A program made the translations under genes and the position numbers. From an uncultured Alphaproteobacteria bacterium (lineage in GTDB: Bacteria; Pseudomonadota; Alphaproteobacteria; Rs-D84), in contig CAMZAC010000044.1 in assembly GCA_947304085.1 (NCBI GenBank), positions 1-6,108 on the forward strand: a stretch of 6,108 nucleotides of DNA, written 5' to 3'. Every line of letters starts with the position of its first letter. Position 1 is the first letter of the stretch. The notes beneath the pieces were generated by a model. That model was not told the origin of the DNA. It made no database searches and saw only the letters and a program-made list of their open reading frames with translations. This document shows, piece after piece, positions 1-4,845 of the stretch.

Positions 1-209
1 CTGCAAACTATATTGGGGCGCTTTGGCAATGGGTGTTTTGGCATATTAAAGAAGGTTGTCTTGCCAAATATACACGGAAAACCAATTGTCATTTTTTTAA
101 AATGATAAAAATCTTGTTTTGAATGCCATGGCATCCCACCGTTAAAACCAATAACGTCATTTGGCCCCACAGCAACAATCGCACAAATTTTACAATTGCT
201 TTTTTCCAT
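1..209 (-). CDS. folA: Dihydrofolate reductase, N-terminal part (runs off the left edge)
   Basis: This gene reads leftward from ATG at 209-207 and stays open to base 1 (69 full codons). The enzyme reduces dihydrofolate to tetrahydrofolate with NADPH in the cytoplasm, feeding thymidylate, purine and methionine synthesis. Translation of the minus strand shows the family's order of motifs: the first strand CAIVAVGPNDVIG (residues 9-21), the Met20-loop equivalent GGMPW (24-28), the catalytic acid D33 (E. coli Asp27), F37 (E. coli Phe31), the cofactor-loop motif GKTT (49-52), and PLPKRPNIV. The VIG...MPW....D...F...T spacing matches the classical DHFR signature exactly. E. coli Leu28 is replaced by F34 and the usual GR[KH]T by GKTT. 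An AGG Shine-Dalgarno lies 8 nt before the ATG. The upstream out-of-frame ATG near 226 is not used. The gene is divergent from the Nudix gene. The C-terminal half lies outside the window. The family call is firm. Confidence 0.93.
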   Translation of the reverse strand, partial: MEKSNCKICAIVAVGPNDVIGFNGGMPWHSKQDFYHFKKMTIGFPCIFGKTTFFNMPKHPLPKRPNIVC

Positions 210-232
210 TTTTTATGCCTATCCATTCCCAG

Positions 233-261
233 ATTATGGCTACACAGTCAAAGATTTGCAA
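233..261 (-). promoter_or_regulatory. Promoter for the dihydrofolate reductase gene
   Basis: Read on the minus strand, a -35-like TTGCAA (261-256) is followed after 17 nt by a -10-like CATAAT (238-233). Transcription would begin near 226, giving a leader of about 17 nt that contains the AGG ribosome site. Both boxes are imperfect matches to the sigma70 consensus, so the call rests on spacing and position. Confidence 0.5.
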
Positions 262-288
262 CAAAAATCATTTAAAATCACAAAAAAC

Positions 289-321
289 TTGATTTGTCAA
301 TTTATTGTGCTATGCTACACT
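289..321 (+). promoter_or_regulatory. Promoter for the Nudix gene, divergent from the folA promoter
   Basis: TTGATT (289-294) and TATGCT (311-316) are 16 nt apart. The -10 is preceded by TGc, an extended -10 feature also seen at 1207-1215. An overlapping alternative is TTGTCA (294-299) with TGc-TACACT (316-321), also 16 nt apart. An A-tract just upstream (282-287) could act as an UP element. The transcript would begin around 323-328 and carry a small hairpin, TGCCC-TTTT-GGGCA (328-341), ahead of the ribosome site at 353-357. The hairpin has no following T-run, so I do not call it a terminator. Confidence 0.55.
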
Positions 322-361
322 AGCTTATGCCCTTTTGGGCACGATAAAAAACAGAGGTTAT

Positions 362-1030
362 ATGGACGATAGCGTATCGATTTTTATTAAAGCTGCTGCT
401 GTTATAAAACGAGCCGACAACAAAGTGTTGTTGGTGCAACGTGCGTCCAATCAACGTAACGGCAACATGTGGGAATACCCCGGCGGAAAAGTAAATGTAG
501 GCGAAAAAATAGCCGATTGTTTAAAACGAGAGCTGCAAGAAGAGTTGTCTATCACACCTATACGATACAAATTTATTACAAATGTAAAAATGGCTCGTTA
601 TGAAACTTATGCTTATGAAGTGACGGAATACGATGGCCAAATAACACTGACCGAACATCAAAACCTACAATGGGTTGCTAGACCTAAATTGATAGAGCAC
701 GAGCAATTGCCTATTGATCGCGAAATATCTCAGATAATCGTCAACCGCGATGTTGATTCAAAAATATTAGAAATAGCATCACACTGTGTAAGTATGCCTC
801 ATCTTGATGAAGAACAAAAAGTATGGTACATAGATTGTTTGCCTATAAGTATGCCTTATTTTTATGAAGACAAAAAAGAACGATATGCCGATTATTCCCG
901 AGGAAACAAAAAAATTAGGTATTATGCATGTTCTCAAACAGAAGCGTTTCAAAACCGAGCACGGCTTATTAATGAAATTATGTATGCACTTAAAATGTTG
1001 TTGTCTTTTACCAATAATAATTCACGTTAA
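362..1030 (+). CDS. MutT-like Nudix hydrolase with a C-terminal extension
   Basis: Nudix enzymes hydrolyse nucleoside diphosphates linked to another group; MutT types convert 8-oxo-dGTP to the monophosphate and sanitise the nucleotide pool. The start at 362 is chosen over the upstream ATG at 305 because AGAGG (353-357) lies 4 nt before it, and the 305 start would lie at or upstream of the predicted transcription start. The 222-residue protein has the MutT-like first strand (residues 9-27), WEYPGGK (37-43) and a Nudix box at 42-64 with G42, E48, R56-E57 and E60-E61 all in place. The box's usual Gly is S63. The Nudix fold should end near residue 128; MutT proteins are typically about 130 residues. 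The remaining roughly 95 residues (including WYIDCLP and YYACSQTEAFQ) form an extra domain I do not recognise. Neighbouring folA raises the possibility of a dihydroneopterin triphosphate role, but the PGGK context favours MutT. Confidence 0.88.
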   Translation: MDDSVSIFIKAAAVIKRADNKVLLVQRASNQRNGNMWEYPGGKVNVGEKIADCLKRELQEELSITPIRYKFITNVKMARYETYAYEVTEYDGQITLTEHQNLQWVARPKLIEHEQLPIDREISQIIVNRDVDSKILEIASHCVSMPHLDEEQKVWYIDCLPISMPYFYEDKKERYADYSRGNKKIRYYACSQTEAFQNRARLINEIMYALKMLLSFTNNNSR

Positions 1031-1096
1031 AAATGCCTTTAAACCTAGGGATTCATACTAATTGCCCTGACTTTATTTTTAAATAAAAATTATCGT

Positions 1097-1178
1097 GTGA
1101 AATTGAATACCATATCGACAATAACCTTTTTGTTTTCCAATTCACCGATATCGATTTAGTGTTCAGTTTCACTTTTTT
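1097..1178 (+). terminator. Long-stem structured region ending in a T-run, possible terminator of the Nudix gene
   Basis: GTGAAATTGAA (1097-1107) pairs with TTCAGTTTCAC (1162-1172) over 11 positions. All are Watson-Crick except one U-G wobble. The 3' arm is followed at once by six T (1173-1178), as in an intrinsic terminator. The 54-nt loop has a second possible stem, ATATCG (1112-1117) with CGATAT (1146-1151). It sits 66 nt after the Nudix stop and just before the next promoter, so it could insulate the two genes. The loop is longer than usual for a terminator, so a small structured RNA or a regulatory site is also possible. Confidence 0.4.
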
Positions 1179-1185
1179 GTGGTGT

Positions 1186-1215
1186 TTGACAATATCTCCA
1201 TAAAAGTGCTATAAT
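1186..1215 (+). promoter_or_regulatory. Strong extended -10 promoter for the HEDAH protein gene
   Basis: A perfect TTGACA (1186-1191) and a perfect TATAAT (1210-1215) are 18 nt apart, and TGc precedes the -10 (1207-1209). Only 9 nt separate the -10 from the ATG at 1225. Transcription should therefore begin within about 0-3 nt of the start codon, making the message leaderless. Confidence 0.8.
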
Positions 1216-1224
1216 AATACCGTC

Positions 1225-2439
1225 ATGAGAGATAGCATATTCGACAAAGCTTCAACAAAAATACTTGAACAGCTCCGCATAAATACGGACAATGATACGC
1301 CTATTTTGGACATTATTATGGAAATCGACAAAATGTCCGAGACAGATAAAATCTTTTACGAAGCATATAAAAAATATGGCAACAGAAATCACACCTGGCA
1401 ATATTTCAAAGCAATGTTTCATGGCAACGTTGAAAACATGCAAACAACCGTCAAACATTGGAAAACTTGGACAGAAATAAACAGCGAACTATCTAAGAAT
1501 TATGACAAATTATTCAAACCATATTATTTAAAAAAAGCTAAATTTGATACTTTGTGCAAACAATACAGGTTTACACCATCTTATACAGATATACAAAAAC
1601 ATCCTGAATACAAAATAAAATATCCTGATTTAGTAGATGCTTTTAGTGACTTAGATAACTATGAAAAACGTATACAAAATCGCTTCAAAGATCTGCAGAC
1701 TTGTAATTATTCAACTTGGAATCCAGAAATTGCAAAATTGGAACACGAATTTGAAATCCAAAAAAAACAAATAAACAAAAACGACAATAAAGCCACTCGT
1801 AAATTGGTTTCACAATATATTGACAGGATGTATAAACTTGTTAATTTATCTAATGCAAATTTTGTTGTTGGTGAACGTGTTGATGTATACCGTAAAATTA
1901 TATTGGAAAATCCAGAAATACTAAAAATGGCTAAAAAGTTTCAACTGCTATCTGGTGACAAAAGGGTTGAATTTGCACGTCTAATTTTGAATAAAAGCGC
2001 GGTAATATTCGGCACACCACGCGGAAAAGTTGAACGCATTGATAAAACTTTCAATGATTTCTGTGTACATTTCTTTCACGCTGGGGCATTTTCTTCACAC
2101 GCAGCTACATTAAAATTAAGCGCATCTGTAATGTTCTTGTTTACGTTTTTGGAAATATTGGCACACGAAGATGCGCACAGGGTCGACTATTTTAATCCAC
2201 ATCAGGGCATGATTGGAACACAAGTAATGAAATGGGTTGTCGAAAACATCTCTGGTTCTGGTAGTCTTGATAGAAAATATTATTATAGACACCCATCAGA
2301 ATTAAGTTCTTATTATATTGGCGAGATTGTTTCATTGGATTTATACACTAAAATTACAAATATACTTGTAAAAGATTTATCTGAAAAAACTAAAACAATT
2401 ACTTCAAAAATTATGTCATTTTTCAAAGGAAAAACCTAA
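1225..2439 (+). CDS. Putative zinc metalloprotease-like protein with a HEDAH motif
   Basis: I do not recognise the family by name. The 404-residue protein has no signal peptide. Residues 1-200 are charged and mostly helical in character, with a possible coiled coil around 140-185. A hydrophobic helix (about 295-313) leads into HEDAH (314-318), a HExxH zinc-binding and catalytic motif. D321 follows three residues after the second His, and E359 in HPSELSSYY lies 41 residues after it, where many HExxH...E enzymes place the third zinc ligand. That supports a soluble metalloprotease or a protein derived from one; the substrate is unknown. The start at 1225 has no Shine-Dalgarno, but a consensus promoter ends 9 nt before it, so a leaderless message is likely. 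The next in-frame Met is residue 32 and has no better signal. No partner gene lies in the same operon. A HExxH match alone can occur by chance; the hydrophobic helix and the PxE site raise confidence. Confidence 0.72.
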   Translation: MRDSIFDKASTKILEQLRINTDNDTPILDIIMEIDKMSETDKIFYEAYKKYGNRNHTWQYFKAMFHGNVENMQTTVKHWKTWTEINSELSKNYDKLFKPYYLKKAKFDTLCKQYRFTPSYTDIQKHPEYKIKYPDLVDAFSDLDNYEKRIQNRFKDLQTCNYSTWNPEIAKLEHEFEIQKKQINKNDNKATRKLVSQYIDRMYKLVNLSNANFVVGERVDVYRKIILENPEILKMAKKFQLLSGDKRVEFARLILNKSAVIFGTPRGKVERIDKTFNDFCVHFFHAGAFSSHAATLKLSASVMFLFTFLEILAHEDAHRVDYFNPHQGMIGTQVMKWVVENISGSGSLDRKYYYRHPSELSSYYIGEIVSLDLYTKITNILVKDLSEKTKTITSKIMSFFKGKT

Positions 2440-2463
2440 ACCACAAAGTTTTTTGTTACACTT

Positions 2464-2515
2464 TTATAAAAAATTGCAAAAAATTCTTGATTTTTTGTTT
2501 TTTATATGTCAAAAT
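2464..2515 (+). promoter_or_regulatory. Probable tRNA-Lys promoter with A-tract element; overlaps a possible terminator of the upstream gene
   Basis: TTGATT (2487-2492) and CAAAAT (2510-2515) are 17 nt apart, which places transcription near 2522 and gives a leader of about 29 nt before the tRNA. Upstream is TTATAAAAAATTG (2464-2476) plus an A-tract, identical in part to the region before the large gene at 4304. The same stretch forms a perfect hairpin, CAAAAAAT (2477-2484), loop TCTTG, ATTTTTTG (2490-2497), followed by six T. It might therefore instead, or also, terminate the gene ending at 2439, though its stem has only one G-C pair. Confidence 0.4.
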
Positions 2516-2550
2516 GTCGCCCAGACCTGATGCAAAAATGCATAAGTTTT

Positions 2551-2626
2551 GGAGGCATAGCTCAGCTGGTAGAGCAAATGACTTTTAATCATTGGGTCCA
2601 GAGTTCGAATCTCTGTGCCTCCACCA
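2551..2626 (+). tRNA. trnK: tRNA-Lys, anticodon UUU
   Basis: A complete cloverleaf reads directly from the sequence. The acceptor stem is GGAGGCA (2551-2557) with TGCCTCC (2616-2622). The D arm is GCTC/GAGC with the loop AGCTGGTA. The anticodon stem is AATGA/TCATT around loop CTTTTAA, with anticodon TTT at 2584-2586. The T arm is CAGAG/CTCTG around TTCGAAT. The discriminator base is A, and the CCA tail (2624-2626) is encoded. It decodes AAA and AAG, both abundant in these lysine-rich genes. A strong terminator follows 4 nt later, so it is transcribed alone. Confidence 0.98.
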
Positions 2627-2630
2627 CAAT

Positions 2631-2658
2631 AAAAAACACCCAAACGGGTGTTTTTTTT
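2631..2658 (+). terminator. Intrinsic terminator of tRNA-Lys
   Basis: AAAAAACACCC (2631-2641) pairs perfectly with GGGTGTTTTTT (2646-2656) around a four-base loop, and eight T run through 2651-2658. The CACCC/GGGTG core gives a stable stem. It starts 4 nt after the tRNA CCA end. The A-run on the 5' side would give some activity on the opposite strand too. Confidence 0.92.
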
Positions 2659-2725
2659 GTGTGGCACAGAAAAGATGAGAACTCTCTGCAACGAAGTTGT
2701 TCGACAAAATCCTTTTAATTTTTTA

Positions 2726-2754
2726 TTGATATAAATGTACATTTGTGATACTTT
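2726..2754 (+). promoter_or_regulatory. Promoter for the cysteine-rich secreted protein gene
   Basis: TTGATA (2726-2731) and TACTTT (2749-2754) are separated by 17 nt. Transcription near 2761 would give a leader of about 20 nt that is A-rich and has no Shine-Dalgarno. The -10 is an imperfect match. Confidence 0.5.
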
Positions 2755-2780
2755 ACGTGTGAACACAAAATCTAAAAATC

Positions 2781-3581
2781 ATGAGAAAATATTTTACAAG
2801 TGGCTTGATTTTATCTTTGTTTTTTGGCGCATGTTTTGCAGAACATCCGCGTGTAGAACAGCTGATTGCTGAAAAGCAAGAAAAAATGAAAAAATTAGAA
2901 GACTGCCAGGGTACTACCAAAGCATTAAAAATTGCCGGTATATCTACATTGGGTGTGACGGCGGCTGGTGTTGTTGCAAATGTGGCAGAAGCTATTGTTC
3001 TGAAAGACAAGGAAAACGATTTAAGCGCAGCAAACGCTGAATTGGAAAAAAAACAAAAAGAAAAGAAAGAGCGTGAAGACAAAGCAAAAAAGAACTTGAA
3101 TTCTGATACAGAAAACAACAAAACAGACGCAGAAGCCGACGACGAAGGAAAAACAAAAACATCATCTGATAAATCGGTAGACAAAATATCTGCGGAAAAG
3201 TTTAAAGAACTTTGTGACGAAAACAAAGGACGTTTGGTAATAGGAAGTATTACTGGGTATTATAACTGTCATTTGGATAACCAAACTGCTGCTACCGACA
3301 TAAAAGAAAATCTTAAAGTTACACGAGCTTTTTATAACAGTATGGGGTGTAATATCAAATTTGATAATTTTGTGTCGACCGAAGGCGCAAACACATTGAT
3401 GACTAATTGTAGGGCAGTGTACTCAAAAGATAAAGAATTTGTAAGTTTTGTGAAAGTTCATTTTGATAAACCAGTTTGTGGTGTAAAGGAGCAATTTTAT
3501 AATAATAAAGACGGATGCCACTGTCCCAAAAACTATGAACTGAATGACGATAAAAATGAGTGTATCCCCAAACAAAAATAA
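2781..3581 (+). CDS. Secreted cysteine-rich protein with glycine-rich hydrophobic segment and charged linker
   Basis: I do not recognise the family. The 266-residue protein begins with a Sec signal (residues 1-20: MRK, a hydrophobic core, then GACFA before E21). Cleavage after A20 is likely. C18 makes a lipoprotein conceivable, but F and G precede it where a lipobox prefers Leu and Ala/Ser. Residues 48-73 form a Gly/Ala/Val-rich hydrophobic stretch that could span or insert into a membrane. Residues 75-135 are a Lys/Glu-rich, probably coiled or disordered linker. The C-terminal domain (140-266) has eight Cys (145, 163, 190, 210, 233, 246, 248, 261), with a ninth at C42. The tail C-x12-C-x-C-x12-C (233-261) looks like a small disulfide-stabilised module, EGF-like at most. 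An envelope or surface role is inferred. The start codon lacks a Shine-Dalgarno, but the signal peptide fixes it. The gene converges with its right neighbour. Confidence 0.85.
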   Translation: MRKYFTSGLILSLFFGACFAEHPRVEQLIAEKQEKMKKLEDCQGTTKALKIAGISTLGVTAAGVVANVAEAIVLKDKENDLSAANAELEKKQKEKKEREDKAKKNLNSDTENNKTDAEADDEGKTKTSSDKSVDKISAEKFKELCDENKGRLVIGSITGYYNCHLDNQTAATDIKENLKVTRAFYNSMGCNIKFDNFVSTEGANTLMTNCRAVYSKDKEFVSFVKVHFDKPVCGVKEQFYNNKDGCHCPKNYELNDDKNECIPKQK

Positions 3582-3601
3582 TACAATCGGATAGCACCTA
3601 T

Positions 3602-3620
3602 TCTGTCAAATACAGATTTT
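3602..3620 (+). terminator. Weak terminator-like hairpin after the cysteine-rich gene
   Basis: TCTGT (3602-3606) pairs with ACAGA (3612-3616) around loop CAAAT, followed by TTTT (3617-3620). The stem is only 5 bp with two G-C pairs, so activity is doubtful. It lies 20 nt after the stop at 3581 and before the convergent gene's stop at 3634. An outer AATACAA (3580-3586) and TTGTATT (3643-3649) pair could extend the structure and lead into another T-run. Confidence 0.35.
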
Positions 3621-3633
3621 AACCATTTCAATA

Positions 3634-4254
3634 TCATCGCGTTGTATTTTTTAACCGTTGACGTGATACATACCCTGTTGCATAGAACCAATCATCTATA
3701 ATGGATAATGTAGTTTCCAGATATCTAGCAATTTCTTGTGCTGGATTATGAAATTTGCATTCGTTCAAAATCTGATTTAATTCCTGGGTGACGAAAGATA
3801 AAATTTGAGTATGTTGAGGATCTAAAATTTCTATCTTATCAGATTTATAAAGCAAATCTTCCAATTCACGTAAATATTTTCGCAACAACCGCAAATAATT
3901 CGCATCAAAATTCAATTTTTTATAGTTCAAATTTAAATCTTGCATTGGGACTTCGATACGCGGAAGATTTGCGATATTTTTTATCTGGGTCAATATTTTG
4001 AATAACAAAGAATCTATGGCTTGAATCGTTTTATTACGTTGATGTTTGTGCATGCGTCGTGTAATCAAATAATTTGAATAATCATAAAACAAGAACACCA
4101 ACGGTATTGCCAACAACGATGCTGCAACATTATCCATCAAATCAATCCAGCCCGGTGCATGCAGATATTTCTGGGAAAAATCAAAAACAAATACCCCACC
4201 TGCTATGGACAGAACATAAGGTATCATTTTCAAAAGTAATGTTATAAATTTCAT
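3634..4254 (-). CDS. Small membrane protein: two N-terminal helices and a cytoplasmic helical domain
   Basis: I do not recognise the family. From the ATG at 4254-4252 the protein has 206 residues; a TTG two codons upstream (4260-4258) is a less likely start. Residues 3-25 and about 42-58 are hydrophobic helices, joined by a short loop (SQKYLHAPGWIDLM) that should face the periplasm. After the second helix comes a strongly basic stretch (ITRRMHKHQRNK, 64-75). By the positive-inside rule this puts the remaining 130 residues in the cytoplasm. That part is rich in Leu, Ile, Lys and Glu with helical spacing and no visible catalytic motif. A TATAAT on the minus strand ends 7 nt before the ATG, so transcription and translation should start at almost the same base, and no Shine-Dalgarno is present. 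The gene converges with the cysteine-rich gene and diverges from the large gene. A sensor, anchor or membrane-associated regulatory role is possible but unproven. Confidence 0.82.
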   Translation of the reverse strand: MKFITLLLKMIPYVLSIAGGVFVFDFSQKYLHAPGWIDLMDNVAASLLAIPLVFLFYDYSNYLITRRMHKHQRNKTIQAIDSLLFKILTQIKNIANLPRIEVPMQDLNLNYKKLNFDANYLRLLRKYLRELEDLLYKSDKIEILDPQHTQILSFVTQELNQILNECKFHNPAQEIARYLETTLSIIDDWFYATGYVSRQRLKNTTR

Positions 4255-4261
4255 ACACAAA

Positions 4262-4290
4262 ATTATACCTTAGATACTTTTATTTTGCGA
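4262..4290 (-). promoter_or_regulatory. Promoter of the membrane protein gene (leaderless)
   Basis: Read on the minus strand, a perfect TATAAT (4267-4262) lies 7 nt before the ATG at 4254. The -35 at a 17-nt spacing is TCGCAA (4290-4285), a poor match, so an activator or a non-standard -35 contact may be needed. Confidence 0.5.
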
Positions 4291-4303
4291 TTGGAACAAA
4301 ATC

Positions 4304-4354
4304 TTATAAAAAATTGACAAAAAACCTTGAAAGATAACAAAAAAATACTATAAT
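4304..4354 (+). promoter_or_regulatory. Promoter and A-tract element for the large gene
   Basis: TTGAAA (4327-4332) and TATAAT (4349-4354) are 16 nt apart. Transcription near 4361 gives a leader of about 35 nt with a good Shine-Dalgarno, AAGAGGTG (4383-4390). A perfect TTGACA at 4314-4319 is too far (29 nt) from the -10 to be its partner. The upstream 27 bp (4304-4330) matches 2464-2490 at 23 positions. Confidence 0.7.
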
Positions 4355-4395
4355 GTATATGACAAGAGAGTAATACATAACCAAGAGGTGTCACC

Positions 4396-4845
4396 ATGGC
4401 AGTAAGTACAAAAGATGCATTATATAATTATTTTGCACAATCCCACTTTAATAAAATGCCACCTGAACAAATGGCCCGTTTCAGGGATTATATCACGAAC
4501 AAAGATTATACCGGCAATATGCGTTGGTGGAAGAAGAAGTTCATGCACAAAGATGGCGACAATTTGGTTGTGAACGATGTCCCTGATTTTGAAAAAGATG
4601 GTGATGCATTTAAGTTTGAACAAGCTAACTGGGATCAATTGTATGACTGGATTCAAAGGGCAATGCAGGCTATGTATACAGATTTACAAGATGGCAAATA
4701 TGTTAACAACGTATTTGTGAAACCATTTATTGAAAAATGGTTTGGACCTGGCAAAATATTCCAAACCGCACCTGCGACCTCAGAAACCGAAGAAGCTTTT
4801 GACGAGCTTGCAAAATTTTTAGAAAATTCTTGGCCGAATCTTTGA
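4396..4845 (+). CDS. Large uncharacterised protein, N-terminal part; frame breaks near its end
   Basis: I do not recognise the family. The start is firm: AAGAGGTG (4383-4390) sits just before the ATG with good spacing, downstream of a strong promoter. The 149-residue product has no signal peptide or membrane segment and is rich in aromatic and charged residues (residues 41-48 NMRWWKKK; WDQLYDWIQRAMQ near 75-87). The frame ends at TGA 4843-4845. From about 4803 the -1 frame is open to the window edge with similar composition and no early ATG. This suggests a single gene of more than 570 codons with a one-base frame break around the A4T5 run (4812-4820) or the following A4. The break could be a real mutation (pseudogene), a sequencing or assembly error, programmed frameshifting, or two coupled genes. 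In the -1 frame the sequence after DELAK becomes IFRKFLAESLTDVFD, a natural amphipathic helix, which favours the break at the homopolymer. Confidence 0.75.
   Translation: MAVSTKDALYNYFAQSHFNKMPPEQMARFRDYITNKDYTGNMRWWKKKFMHKDGDNLVVNDVPDFEKDGDAFKFEQANWDQLYDWIQRAMQAMYTDLQDGKYVNNVFVKPFIEKWFGPGKIFQTAPATSETEEAFDELAKFLENSWPNL

Noticed and set aside
328..341. TGCCC-TTTT-GGGCA hairpin as a terminator or riboswitch
   Set aside because: There is no T-run after it and no larger structure around it; at most it is a small leader hairpin.
305..361. An upstream ATG extending the Nudix protein by 19 residues
   Set aside because: It lies at or upstream of the predicted transcription start, has no ribosome site, and the added residues are not part of the Nudix fold. 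ATG 362 has AGAGG before it.
1072..1087. TTTATTT-TT-AAATAAA palindrome after the Nudix gene
   Set aside because: It is entirely A/T and likely by chance at this base composition; it is too weak for a terminator.
2506..2766. Open frames of 70 and 85 codons on both strands across the tRNA
   Set aside because: They run through the tRNA and its terminator and are non-coding shadows.
2753..3226. A 157-codon minus-strand frame rich in Ser and Phe
   Set aside because: It is antisense to the Lys/Glu-rich linker of the secreted protein; Ser/Phe richness is the expected complement of GAA/AAA codons.
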